From DASYFG01 sp036498565 (GTDB lineage Bacteria > Bacillota > Bacilli > Lactobacillales > Lactobacillaceae), in NCBI GenBank assembly GCA_036498565.1, contig DASYFG010000004.1, positions 186,001 through 250,000 on the forward strand: DNA of 64,000 nucleotides, given 5' to 3'. The notes beneath the pieces are model-generated. The model searched no databases, was not told the origin of the DNA, and saw nothing but the letters and a program-made list of their open reading frames with translations. Shown here piece after piece: positions 25,557 through 33,744 of this stretch. The position numbers and the translations under genes were made by a program. Every line of letters begins with the position of its first letter. Within the stretch, counting starts at the first letter, position 1.

Positions 25557-25673
25557 TATACTGGTATAAGGAATTTTTCGCGTAAAAGGCAATGGCATTG
25601 TGGAGTGTTGTTGCAGAAAATCATGGAGGAAATGTGGGCGCTATTGGCGTAATAAGCGTCCACGCTAGATAAA
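25557..25673 (+). promoter_or_regulatory. obg promoter and leader with hairpin between SD and start
   Basis: Two overlapping -10 candidates (TATACT 25557-25562; TG-G-TATAAG 25562-25570). The only SD, GGAGG at 25625-25629, is 44 bases upstream of the obg ATG. Four bases later a 9-bp hairpin (25634-25642 with 25655-25663, one G-U, capped by ATT/AAT) fills the interval; exactly 10 bases then lead to the ATG. A six-residue frame (ATG 25632) also lies here, but its SD spacing is only two bases. Confidence 0.5.
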
Positions 25674-26993
25674 ATGGCATTTGTTGATCAAGCACAAGTA
25701 GAAGTTAAGGCTGGAAAAGGTGGCGATGGGATTGTTTCTTTTCGTCATGAAAAATTTGTCAGCATGGGTGGTCCGTTCGGTGGTGACGGTGGCCGTGGTG
25801 GTTCAATTTATTTGAAAGTGGATGAAGGTTTGCGGACGTTGATGGACTTCCGTTACAACCGTCACTTTAAGGCCCAACCCGGCGGTAACGGTGGGACAAA
25901 GGGGATGACCGGTGCATCTGCGGAAGATCGCTACATCAAAGTCCCACAAGGAACAACCGTCATTGACGCAGATACAGGCGTTGTTTTGGGGGACATGTTG
26001 GAAAATGGGCAAGAATTATTAGTTGCCAAAGGTGGTCGCGCGGGGCGTGGAAACATGCGCTTTGCGACACCTGCCAATCCCGCACCAGAAATTTCTGAAA
26101 ACGGTGAACCCGGCGAAGTTCGTAACATCAAATTAGAATTGAAAGTATTGGCCGATGTTGGTTTGGTTGGTTTTCCATCAGCTGGAAAATCAACTTTGTT
26201 GAGTGTGGTTTCTAACGCCAAACCAAAGATTGCCGCGTATCACTTTACGACTTTGTCACCAAACATTGGCATGGTGCGTTTGGATGACGGGCGTGACTTT
26301 GTTATGGCCGACTTGCCTGGTTTGATTGAAGGCGCTGCCCAAGGAATTGGACTTGGTTTCCAATTCTTGCGCCACGTTGAACGCACGCGTGTTATCTTGC
26401 ATTTGGTGGACATGAGTGGCGTGGAAGGCACAGATCCTTACGACAACTATCGCAAGATTTTGAAAGAATTGGAAGAATACGACGCAACAATTTTGCAACG
26501 TCCACAAATCGTGGTCGCTTCAAAAATGGACATGCCCGATTCAGCCGATAATTTGGCAACTTTCAAAAAGCAAGTTGTAGCGGATAGTGGTTTGGCAGAA
26601 GTCCCACAAATCGTGCCAATCTCATCAATTACGCAAGACAACGTGCAAAACTTGATGCGCATGACCGCGGATGTTTTGGCAACGGCGCCCGATTCAGCCA
26701 GCTACCGCCCAGAAGTGGAAGTGCCTGCTGACGCAACTGTTTACGAATTCCAAGAAGAAAAGCATGACTTCGATGTGGCTTGGGATGATGATGTCCAGGC
26801 TTGGATTTTGTCAGGGGCCGAACTTGAAAAGTTGTACAAGATGACCAACATCCAGCGTGAAGAAAGCTTGATGCGTTTTGCGCGTCAATTGCGTCACATG
26901 GGTGTCGACGACGGTTTGCGTGCCGCCGGCGCTAAGGACGGCGACGATGTCCGTATTATTAATTCAGATTTCATTTTTGAGTTTTCCGAATAA
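25674..26993 (+). CDS. obg: GTPase Obg/CgtA
   Basis: Essential ribosome-assembly GTPase, 439 aa. Glycine-rich Obg fold (1-158; VKAGKGGDGIVSFRHEK near the start), G domain with GFPSAGKST (about 166-174) and DLPGLIEGA (about 213-221), and a C-terminal OCT domain (about 340-430, typical for Firmicutes). Start codon ATG at 25674 gives the standard MAFVDQAQVEV N-terminus, but no SD lies within 40 bases except the one beyond the leader hairpin. Confidence 0.95.
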   Translation: MAFVDQAQVEVKAGKGGDGIVSFRHEKFVSMGGPFGGDGGRGGSIYLKVDEGLRTLMDFRYNRHFKAQPGGNGGTKGMTGASAEDRYIKVPQGTTVIDADTGVVLGDMLENGQELLVAKGGRAGRGNMRFATPANPAPEISENGEPGEVRNIKLELKVLADVGLVGFPSAGKSTLLSVVSNAKPKIAAYHFTTLSPNIGMVRLDDGRDFVMADLPGLIEGAAQGIGLGFQFLRHVERTRVILHLVDMSGVEGTDPYDNYRKILKELEEYDATILQRPQIVVASKMDMPDSADNLATFKKQVVADSGLAEVPQIVPISSITQDNVQNLMRMTADVLATAPDSASYRPEVEVPADATVYEFQEEKHDFDVAWDDDVQAWILSGAELEKLYKMTNIQREESLMRFARQLRHMGVDDGLRAAGAKDGDDVRIINSDFIFEFSE

Positions 26994-27042
26994 AAAGAAA
27001 CCTATAACACCGCGGTCTCAAAGGGTGTCTGTTTCCTTTTGT
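26993..27042 (+). terminator. Terminator after obg
   Basis: GAAAC and AACACC pair with GGTGT and GTTTC in an interrupted stem (loop GCGGTCTCAAA), followed by CCTTTTG. A second hairpin, CAAGTTC-TTCCT-GAACTTG with a T-rich tail, lies at about 27076-27107. The rest of 27043-27236 holds a weak cre-like box (about 27180-27193) and no gene. Confidence 0.6.
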
Positions 27043-27236
27043 TGTCCTGAGAAATTTTTATCAAGTAATTTGAGAGCAAGTTCTTCCTGAACTTGTTCTT
27101 TTTCTTTGGTAATGAATAAGATAGTAAAAAGAGCGCCGTTATCATGACTATGATTACGAAATTTGGTAAAAAGTATTGATATAGCGCTTACAAAGGCTTA
27201 TAGTTTAGTTAAATATTAAACATTGGGAGATTGGTT

Positions 27237-27905
27237 ATGTCAGTTCCAACTATTTGGGCGTTTGTCGTTCTTTTATGGATAGTAGCTGCACTTGTTACAC
27301 TAGTGGTTACGATTGTAAAGTTCATTAAGCGAGGTCAAGGTAAGATTAAATGGCTGATAGCGACTGCTGTCTTCGGTTTGCTGGCTTTGATTAGCAACGT
27401 GGTGTATACGCATGAAGAAGATGCTTACGTAACAGCACAAGAACAAAGTGCAACATCATCGGCAAAATCTTCGAGTAAATCATCTGGTGTTTCGGGTTCT
27501 ACAATTCATGAAATGAAAGTCTCATTCGTGAAAGGCGGTAATAAAGAAATCGATAAAGCGATGGATTTAGTGAAATATGCCTCAATTGATTCTCGGAATG
27601 GGAATAGCGTGAAGAAGGCGCTGAGTTTAAATCAGAGTCAAGTAGATGAGTTGAAACAGTACATTGGTACGATGACTATATACAAAGATACGATTGTTGA
27701 TATTTATAAGAAGCTAGATGCCAAACAACAGACGAGCAAAGTTTTATCTGAAAAAAATGACACTGTTGATTATATAGATGGTGTTCAAAGAATGATTTAT
27801 GATGTGACATTTCCTCAGACGGATGATTTAAAGACTTGGATTGATACAACAACCGATGATTATGAATATGTTCAAAATCTAGATGCAATAAAGTCGGATA
27901 ACTAA
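27237..27905 (+). CDS. Membrane-anchored protein of unknown function
   Basis: 222 aa from the ATG at 27237 (GGGAG seven bases upstream; a TTG two codons earlier is too close). Two hydrophobic segments (about 7-30 and 38-56), then a Ser-rich linker (SSAKSSSKSSGVSGS, about 71-85) and a helical, charged extracytoplasmic domain. Codon use is AT-richer than its neighbours, so recent acquisition is possible. A partial cre-like box (TATAGCGCTTACA, about 27181-27193) lies upstream. No family recognised. Confidence 0.68.
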   Translation: MSVPTIWAFVVLLWIVAALVTLVVTIVKFIKRGQGKIKWLIATAVFGLLALISNVVYTHEEDAYVTAQEQSATSSAKSSSKSSGVSGSTIHEMKVSFVKGGNKEIDKAMDLVKYASIDSRNGNSVKKALSLNQSQVDELKQYIGTMTIYKDTIVDIYKKLDAKQQTSKVLSEKNDTVDYIDGVQRMIYDVTFPQTDDLKTWIDTTTDDYEYVQNLDAIKSDN

Positions 27906-27954
27906 TGGCGAGTGGGTACACACTTTGACCCAGTACAATTTATTTTTGCTTCAC

Positions 27955-27987
27955 AACGTTATACCTTAATTGGTATAACGTTTTTTT
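27955..27987 (+). terminator. Terminator before rbsK
   Basis: AACGTTATACC / GGTATAACGTT perfect 11-bp stem, loop TTAATT, then seven T. Confidence 0.9.
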
Positions 27988-27991
27988 ATTG

Positions 27992-28016
27992 TGCTATAAT
28001 ATAGAAAGCGCTTACA
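27992..28016 (+). promoter_or_regulatory. rbsK-rpiA promoter with cre site
   Basis: Extended -10 TG-C-TATAAT (27992-28000) followed at once by cre AGAAAGCGCTTACA (28003-28016), the same 14-mer found at the ula locus. A cre over the start point implies CcpA repression. Confidence 0.82.
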
Positions 28017-28046
28017 AATAGTGAACGTAAAAGAGGATATGTAAAC

Positions 28047-28991
28047 ATGAATAAAGTGGTAGTAATTGGCAGTTTAAACATGGATATCGTCTTGGCACTA
28101 ACCCGTTTACCTAAACGTGGCGAGACTTTGGCGGTGAAGGATGAATTCCATAATTTTGGTGGCAAAGGCGCCAATCAAGCGGTGGCAGCGGCGCGACAAG
28201 ACGCACAAGTTGCTTTTGTCGGCGCCGTTGGTAACGATGAAAACGGCGCGGCGTTTCAAAAATTACTCGCAGAAGAAAACATTGACACAAAGCATGTCAC
28301 GGTCAAGCAAAACATTACCGGTTCGGCCACCATCTTACTTGAAGAAGACGGTCATAACACAATTTTGGTGCACGGTGGGGCGAATTTGGCGTTGACTGCG
28401 GCGGATGTGAAGGCAGCTGAAGATGTTTTGGCGGCGGCTGATGTGGTGATTGCGCAATTGGAAGTGCCGGCCGAAGCAGTGGCTGCTGGTTTCAAAATTG
28501 CCAGGGAACACGGTGCGTTGACGATTTTGAATCCTGCACCGGTTACAGCGCAAGTGACGCCGGATGTTTTGGCTTATACGGATGTCATCGTGCCGAACGA
28601 AACGGAAGCAGCGGCTTTGATTGATGCTGAGCCGACCACGGACGTGGCGACTTTGGAAAAAACGGTTTATCCCGCTTTCAACAAACAGAGTTTGGCGAAC
28701 GTGATTGTGACTTTGGGCGCGGATGGCGTTTATTATCACGTGCAAAATCAGCAAGGCCATGTGCCGATTTTTGAAGCGAAAGTGGTGGATACCACCGCGG
28801 CGGGCGATACGTTTATTGGGACTTTGGCAGCGAATGTCACGCCTGATTTGGCAAATATTGACACGATTTTACAACGCAGTAGCATGGCGAGCGCAATTAC
28901 CGTCAGTCGCCACGGCGCGATTGTGTCCATTCCAACAAAAAAGGAGGTTGACGCCGCATTAGCGACGGATGAAAAAAATGACGCAAGATGA
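28047..28991 (+). CDS. rbsK: Ribokinase
   Basis: Phosphorylates D-ribose to ribose-5-phosphate. 314 aa, PfkB fold. GSLNMDIVL near the N-terminus, the substrate loop FGGKGANQAVAAARQ (about 34-48), and the C-terminal signature DTTAAGDTFIGTLA (about 250-263) with the catalytic Asp. Overlaps rpiA, so ribose is funnelled straight into the pentose phosphate pathway. A paralogue lies at 48926. No ribose transporter adjoins it. Confidence 0.9.
   Translation: MNKVVVIGSLNMDIVLALTRLPKRGETLAVKDEFHNFGGKGANQAVAAARQDAQVAFVGAVGNDENGAAFQKLLAEENIDTKHVTVKQNITGSATILLEEDGHNTILVHGGANLALTAADVKAAEDVLAAADVVIAQLEVPAEAVAAGFKIAREHGALTILNPAPVTAQVTPDVLAYTDVIVPNETEAAALIDAEPTTDVATLEKTVYPAFNKQSLANVIVTLGADGVYYHVQNQQGHVPIFEAKVVDTTAAGDTFIGTLAANVTPDLANIDTILQRSSMASAITVSRHGAIVSIPTKKEVDAALATDEKNDAR
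28941..28977 (+). promoter_or_regulatory. rpiA initiation region: SD, hairpin, start
   Basis: Strong SD AAGGAGG (28941-28947) inside the end of rbsK. After four bases comes hairpin CGCCGC-ATTA-GCGACG (28952-28967, five pairs and one mismatch), then exactly 10 bases, then the ATG at 28978. The four-base and ten-base gaps equal those of the obg leader. Confidence 0.5.
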
Positions 28992-29643
28992 CAATAAAAA
29001 GCGCGCAGCGCAAGCTGCCGTGCAATATATCAAAGACGGTATGGTGGTCGGCCTGGGCACCGGTTCAACGGTGGCCTATTTTTTGGACGCGTTAGCTGAA
29101 CACAAATTAGACATTACTGGCGTCACCACCTCGACCAAAACCGCGCAACGCAGTGCGGAACTTGGCATTAAAATCGTAGACATTGATGACGTTAAGCAAA
29201 TTGACGTTACAGTTGATGGCGCCGACGAGGTAGACGCGTATATAAACGGGATCAAAGGCGGTGGTGCGGCGCTTTTGATGGAAAAAATAGTCGCGAATAA
29301 CTCACAAAAAAACATTTGGATTGTGGATGAAAGCAAAGTCCATGATGTGCTGGGCAGTTTTCCGTTGCCGGTGGAAGTGGTGCCATACGGCCGCGGGCGT
29401 TTGTGGCAAAAGTTTTCTGAGCGTGAGTTGAATCCGGTTTTGCGCGTCGATGAAAAAGGCCAAGCGATCGTGACGGATGGTGGCCATAATATTATTGATT
29501 TACACGTCAAATCAATTCCAAATCCGCAGATGTTAGCCGAGTATTTGGAAAACGAAGTTGGTGTGGTTGAGCACGGCTTGTTTTTGGGGATGACAGACGT
29601 TGTGATTATCGGCGGTGACGAAGTGAAAATTAAAGAACGTTAA
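28978..29643 (+). CDS. rpiA: Ribose-5-phosphate isomerase A
   Basis: Interconverts ribose-5-phosphate and ribulose-5-phosphate. 221 aa from the ATG at 28978 (MTQDDNKKRAAQAA); an in-frame ATG three codons earlier (28969) is possible. Motifs: VGLGTGSTVAYFLDAL (about 22-37), DVTVDGADEVD (about 76-86), IKGGGAALLMEKIVA (about 90-104), all typical of RpiA with the catalytic glutamate in the last. Overlaps rbsK and is co-transcribed with it. Confidence 0.93.
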   Translation: MTQDDNKKRAAQAAVQYIKDGMVVGLGTGSTVAYFLDALAEHKLDITGVTTSTKTAQRSAELGIKIVDIDDVKQIDVTVDGADEVDAYINGIKGGGAALLMEKIVANNSQKNIWIVDESKVHDVLGSFPLPVEVVPYGRGRLWQKFSERELNPVLRVDEKGQAIVTDGGHNIIDLHVKSIPNPQMLAEYLENEVGVVEHGLFLGMTDVVIIGGDEVKIKER

Positions 29644-29669
29644 AAAAGCCCGCTGATGCGGGCTTTTTA
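29642..29669. terminator. Bidirectional terminator after rpiA
   Basis: AAAAGCCCGC / GCGGGCTTTT stem with loop TGAT between converging genes. Confidence 0.9.
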
Positions 29670-29939
29670 TTTGAGAATTAATTGCTTATCAACAACCTGA
29701 AAGCCAAAAACCGGGCTTAAATCGGGGTGCAATAATTGCGCGTCGGTGTCTTTGACGCGCGCGATGAGCTGTTTTAACGTTAAGGGGCGTCGATTTGGTT
29801 GCGTAACGAGCACAAAATCTTGTTTGTTCGCGGCGTAAATTAGCGTGGTGATCGGTTGGATTTTGTTATTTTCCGCGTGATAAAGCACGCTGTCAGCCGG
29901 CAGAAATTGGCTACCGATAATTAAATCATCAATTTTCAT
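29667..29939 (-). CDS. Hypothetical protein, 90 aa
   Basis: Small soluble protein (MKIDDLIIGSQFLPADSVLYHAE at the start, FGFQVVDKQLILK at the end) with SD AAAGGAG. It contains alternating hydrophobic strands and few charged helices. It is the only leftward gene here, divergent from rnz. I do not recognise a family; start and stop fit well between a terminator and the rnz promoter. Confidence 0.6.
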   Translation of the reverse strand: MKIDDLIIGSQFLPADSVLYHAENNKIQPITTLIYAANKQDFVLVTQPNRRPLTLKQLIARVKDTDAQLLHPDLSPVFGFQVVDKQLILK

Positions 29940-29994
29940 ACGCGCTCCTTTCGTGATAGAATAGATATAGCATTTTTTTTACAGGATGGCAATT

Positions 29995-30927
29995 ATGCAG
30001 CTTGAATTTTTAGGAACGAGTGCGGGGCAACCTGCCAAATCGCGCAACGTGACGAGTATTGCTTTGCGTTTGTTAGAGGAGCGAAACGCCGTTTGGTTGT
30101 TTGATGTGGGCGAAGCCACGCAACATCAAATTTTACGGACGACGCTTCGCCCGCGTAAGGTGGAGAAGATTTTCATTTCGCATTTGCATGGCGATCATAT
30201 TTTTGGTTTGCCTGGCTTTTTGGCATCGCGCATGCATCAAGGCGCTGACAAATCTGAAGCACTGACCATTTATGCACCGGCGGGTGTCAAAGATTTCGTG
30301 TTGTCAGCGTTACGTGTGAGCCAAACGCGTTTGACGTATCCGTTGGAATTCGTCGACATTCATGAAGGCGTGATTTTTGATGATGCGACGTTTAGCGTGA
30401 TGGCTTTGCCTTTGAAACATCGCATTGAAACATGGGGCTTTCGCATTGTTGAAAAAGATCATCCGGGTGAATTATTAGTTGATAAATTGCACGCAGAAAA
30501 TGTGCCGTCCGGACCGCTATTTGGCCAATTAAAAGCTGGTAAAATCGTTGAATTGCCTGATGGTCGTGTTTTGAACGGGCAAGATTACATTGGCGCGGCG
30601 CAAAAAGGGCGTACGGTGGCGATTGTGTTGGACACACAAACCAATGACAACATTCGCTTGCTCGCAAAAGACGCTGATGTGCTCGTCCACGAAGCAACTT
30701 TGGGGCCAGACGAAGCCAAACTCGCCAAAAAATTCGCGCATTCAACGAGTGTGCAAGCGGCCGAAGTGGCGCGTGATGCGGGCGTTGGGCGTTTGTTATT
30801 GACGCACATTTCAGCGCGTTTCTTGGGACCCGCTTTGCGTGATTTGGTCAATCCTGCGCGCAAAATTTTCCCAGAAACACTTGTCGTTCGTGATTTGAAC
30901 TTGATTGACGTGCCATTTCACAAGTAA
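29995..30927 (+). CDS. rnz: Ribonuclease Z
   Basis: Endonuclease that trims tRNA 3' ends. 310 aa from the ATG at 29995 (MQLEFLGTSAGQPAKSRNVTS quoted in part: MQLEFLGTSAGQP), which is the family N-terminus; an ATG three codons earlier lies inside the SD AGGATGG. Metal motif HLHGDHIFGLPG (about 62-73), and HSTS plus LTHISARF further on. The unit continues into recJ after 16 bases. Confidence 0.94.
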   Translation: MQLEFLGTSAGQPAKSRNVTSIALRLLEERNAVWLFDVGEATQHQILRTTLRPRKVEKIFISHLHGDHIFGLPGFLASRMHQGADKSEALTIYAPAGVKDFVLSALRVSQTRLTYPLEFVDIHEGVIFDDATFSVMALPLKHRIETWGFRIVEKDHPGELLVDKLHAENVPSGPLFGQLKAGKIVELPDGRVLNGQDYIGAAQKGRTVAIVLDTQTNDNIRLLAKDADVLVHEATLGPDEAKLAKKFAHSTSVQAAEVARDAGVGRLLLTHISARFLGPALRDLVNPARKIFPETLVVRDLNLIDVPFHK

Positions 30928-30943
30928 AAGAAAGAAGTAAAAC

Positions 30944-32902
30944 ATGTCAGAATGGCAAATTTTGCCACAACCTAATCCTGAAAAAGTCGCCGCGGTGATG
31001 CGTAATTTTTCCGTGGAAAAATTAACCGCGCAATTGTTGGTGCAACGTGAAATTACCGACATTGCCGGCTTTTTGCAACCAAATTTAGCGGCGTTACACG
31101 ATCCATTTTTGCTGCACGATATGGACAAAGCCGTTGAACGGATTCAAGAAGCGGCCTTTGGTGGCGAACAAATTTTGATTTACGGCGATTATGATTTGGA
31201 TGGCGTGAGCGCCACCGCCGTTTTATTTGAAACTTTGCAAATGCTGGGTGCTGATGTGGATGTGTATTTGCCAGATCGCTTTGCGGACGGCTATGGACCA
31301 AATTTGGCGGCTTATCAACGCTTTATTGACGCCGGCGTTTCGTTGTTTATCACGGTGGACAACGGTATTAGCGGGGCAAATGTGATTGAGCAAGTGCAAG
31401 CGCAAGGTGTGGACGTCATCGTGACTGACCACCACGCGCTACCAGAAATTTTGCCGCAAGCAGCGGCCGTTGTGCACCCGCGTCATCCAGAAGGCGAGTA
31501 TCCGTTTGCGGAACTGTCAGGTGTTGGTGTCGCTTTTAAAGTGGCGCAAGCTTTGCTGATGGAAGATGCGGATGATGATTTGCCGGTTGAATTGTTGGAT
31601 TTGGTGGCATTAGGTGAAATCGCCGATATGGTGCCTCTGCGCGATGAAAACCGTATTTTGGTGCATGCGGGCTTAAAGCAGTTAAATGCCGCACCCCGAC
31701 CAGGTTTGCAAGCGTTATTAAAAAATGCCGGCCACGCAGCGCAAGAAGCGATTACCGCAGAAACGGTGTCGTTTAAAATCGCACCACGTTTGAACGCGGT
31801 TGGACGGGTCGCTGACGCTAAAACGGCGCTCGATTTGCTGATCGCGCAATTGCCAGAAGAAGCAACTGCGTTAGGTAAAGAAGTAGAAGGTTTCAACACG
31901 CAACGCCAAGAAATCGTGGCAAATATCACGCGCGACGCGCAAGCACAAGCCGCCGAGAAAACAGCAGATCCGTTGCTCCTCTTAACCGGCGCTGATTGGC
32001 ACGAAGGCGTTTTGGGCATTGTGGCTAGCAAAATCGTCGAAACGACGGGCAAACCAGTGATTTTATTGACGCCTTCAGATGACGATGCGACGATTTTGAA
32101 AGGCTCAGGTCGTAGCGTGGGGGATTTGGATTTGTTCGCGCTTCTCCAACCTTTGCGCGAGTTGTTTGTGTCATTTGGTGGGCATGCCGGCGCAGTTGGT
32201 TTGTCGCTTGCCGAAGCTGATTTGGCAAGTTTTAACACGAAAATTCAAAATGTGATGCGCACGGTGACGATTCACAATGAGCCGTTGCCAATTGCTTTGA
32301 CGCTACCGGCTGACGGGATTAACGAGTCGACTTTGGCAGCATTGGCGCCACTCCAACCGTTTGGCGCAGGTAATGAACAACCTATTTTTGCTTTCCAAAA
32401 TGCGCCTTTGGCAGGCGGGACAGCGATGGGCAGCGACAAACAACATTTGAAATTCACGGTTGCTAATGCACAAATGAGTGTCGAAGCATTAGGCTTTAAC
32501 CGGCCGGAATGGACGCCGTTTTTGGCCGAAAAGCAGTTGACTATGGCGGCGACTTTGTCAGAAAGTTTCTTTAGAGGACGGCGGAGCTTGTCACTGATGT
32601 TGCGAGATATCCAAGTGCCAACTGTACAACCAAAAGCCCAAACGACGCCACTGCAACAAGAATTCAAAGTCTTATACAAATTCATTGCCAGCCATCCGCA
32701 CGTGAATTTTCAAGTGCAATTGCAACAAATCGCTGTTCATTTAAAAATGTCGGCGCAAGCGTTAAAAATCATGTTGCAGGTGTTTTTGGAGTTGAATTTT
32801 GTTACAATAGAGAATGGATTTGTGCGCGTGAATGTTCAACAAACAACACGACCACTGACTGAATCGCCGACGTACCGGCGTTATATTGAACATCGAGGTT
32901 AA
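30944..32902 (+). CDS. recJ: Single-stranded-DNA-specific exonuclease RecJ
   Basis: 5'-3' exonuclease of DNA repair and recombination, 652 aa, somewhat shorter than the ~750-785 of Bacillus relatives. DHH-family motifs: YGDYDLDGVSATA (about 82-94), TVDNGISG (about 138-145), VTDHHALPE (about 161-169), and DHHA1 part with FGGHAGAVGLSL (about 411-422). C-terminal OB and helical domains present. Sits between rnz and apt with gaps of 16 and 3 bases, a common lactobacillar order. Confidence 0.92.
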   Translation: MSEWQILPQPNPEKVAAVMRNFSVEKLTAQLLVQREITDIAGFLQPNLAALHDPFLLHDMDKAVERIQEAAFGGEQILIYGDYDLDGVSATAVLFETLQMLGADVDVYLPDRFADGYGPNLAAYQRFIDAGVSLFITVDNGISGANVIEQVQAQGVDVIVTDHHALPEILPQAAAVVHPRHPEGEYPFAELSGVGVAFKVAQALLMEDADDDLPVELLDLVALGEIADMVPLRDENRILVHAGLKQLNAAPRPGLQALLKNAGHAAQEAITAETVSFKIAPRLNAVGRVADAKTALDLLIAQLPEEATALGKEVEGFNTQRQEIVANITRDAQAQAAEKTADPLLLLTGADWHEGVLGIVASKIVETTGKPVILLTPSDDDATILKGSGRSVGDLDLFALLQPLRELFVSFGGHAGAVGLSLAEADLASFNTKIQNVMRTVTIHNEPLPIALTLPADGINESTLAALAPLQPFGAGNEQPIFAFQNAPLAGGTAMGSDKQHLKFTVANAQMSVEALGFNRPEWTPFLAEKQLTMAATLSESFFRGRRSLSLMLRDIQVPTVQPKAQTTPLQQEFKVLYKFIASHPHVNFQVQLQQIAVHLKMSAQALKIMLQVFLELNFVTIENGFVRVNVQQTTRPLTESPTYRRYIEHRG

Positions 32903-32905
32903 TTT

Positions 32906-33436
32906 ATGACAGTTGATTTACGAGATTACATCGCCGCTGTGCCTGACTTTCCTGAAGAAGGGGTCGTTTTTCGTGACATTTCACCTTTGATGGGGGACGG
33001 TGTGGCTTACAAGCAAGCCGTCGATGCCATCGCTGATTTTGCCAAAGACTTGAACGTCGACTTGATTGCCGGTCCGGAATCACGTGGCTTTATTATTGGT
33101 TCGCCATTGGCCTATTCATTGGGTGTGGGCTTTGTGCCGGCACGTAAAGGTGGTAAGTTACCGCGCGAAGCCGTTAGTGCAACGTACACGTTGGAATATG
33201 GTGGTGTGAACGAATTAGAAATTCACGCAGACGCTATCAAACCTGGACAACGCGTGTTGATTGTTGATGACTTATTAGCAACAGGCGGCACAATCAACGC
33301 AACGCGTGAAATTATTGAAAAATTAGGCGGTGTTGTTGCAGGAACAGCGTTCATTATCGAATTAGAAGCTTTGCATGGCCGTGAAAAAATCATGTCCGCA
33401 GGCGACGTGCCATTTTTGGCATTGTTAGAATACTAA
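32906..33436 (+). CDS. apt: Adenine phosphoribosyltransferase
   Basis: Salvages adenine to AMP using PRPP. 176 aa. PRPP-binding motif VLIVDDLLATGGTI (about 115-128), N-terminal RDYIAAVPDFPEEGVVFRDI and the GPESRGFI loop (about 58-65). SD GAGG eight bases upstream. Only three bases separate it from recJ, so it is the last gene of rnz-recJ-apt. It functionally competes with adenine deaminase (47027-48667) for adenine. Confidence 0.95.
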   Translation: MTVDLRDYIAAVPDFPEEGVVFRDISPLMGDGVAYKQAVDAIADFAKDLNVDLIAGPESRGFIIGSPLAYSLGVGFVPARKGGKLPREAVSATYTLEYGGVNELEIHADAIKPGQRVLIVDDLLATGGTINATREIIEKLGGVVAGTAFIIELEALHGREKIMSAGDVPFLALLEY

Positions 33437-33466
33437 AAAAGACGACTACGAAAGTAGTCGTTTTTT
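33435..33466 (+). terminator. apt terminator
   Basis: ACGACTAC-GAAA-GTAGTCGT hairpin with A-run before and T-run after; the stem starts at the apt stop codon. Confidence 0.9.
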
Positions 33467-33477
33467 GTTTAGTTGCC

Positions 33478-33520
33478 CGTGAGAACTAGGGCGTCTTAGC
33501 GCAAGGCGCTAAGAGGCCGC
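33478..33520. other. tRNA-Glu-like sequence fragments
   Basis: CCCGTGAGA and GCGTCTTAGC in this stretch repeat two pieces of the tRNA-Glu gene 120 bases away (33600-33655) in the same order and direction but closer together. It may be a decayed partial duplicate. A small hairpin CTTAGCGC-AAG-GCGCTAAG lies within. No gene is seen between 33467 and 33558. Confidence 0.35.
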
Positions 33521-33558
33521 TTGTATCAGCCACAGTTATATTGACTTAAATGCAAACA

Positions 33559-33586
33559 AAAAACCGAGGTATATTACCTCGGTTTT
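33559..33586 (-). terminator. tRNA-Glu terminator
   Basis: On the minus strand, AAACCGAGGT / ACCTCGGTTT with a five-base loop and T-run; it follows the tRNA 3' end by about ten bases. Confidence 0.82.
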
Positions 33587-33596
33587 CCTCACGTTA

Positions 33597-33668
33597 TAGC
33601 CCGTGAGAGAATCGAACTCTCGATTCCGCCGTGAAAGGGCAGCGTCTTAGCCACTTGACCAACGGGCC
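33597..33668 (-). tRNA. tRNA-Glu (anticodon UUC)
   Basis: 72-base cloverleaf. Acceptor arm GGCCCGT / ACGGGCT, D-arm TGGTCAAGTGGCTAAGAC, anticodon loop CTTTCAC, T-arm with GGTTCGA-type loop (GAGAGTTCGATTCTCTC). Discriminator A; CCA is not encoded. It has its own promoter and terminator and is a single tRNA gene. Confidence 0.95.
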
Positions 33669-33703
33669 AAATCCTTACATTGTTCGTTTCAAACAACTAT
33701 ATT

Positions 33704-33732
33704 AATATATCAAGATTTGGCCTGGACGTCAA
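33704..33732 (-). promoter_or_regulatory. tRNA-Glu promoter
   Basis: Minus strand: TTGACG (33727-33732), 17-base spacer, TATATT (33704-33709), 36 bases upstream of the mature tRNA 5' end. Confidence 0.8.
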
Positions 33733-33744
33733 CACTTTTTTTAA

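Noticed and set aside
25632..25652. Six-codon upstream frame (MWALLA) before obg
   Set aside because: Only two bases separate it from the SD; the hairpin explanation fits better.
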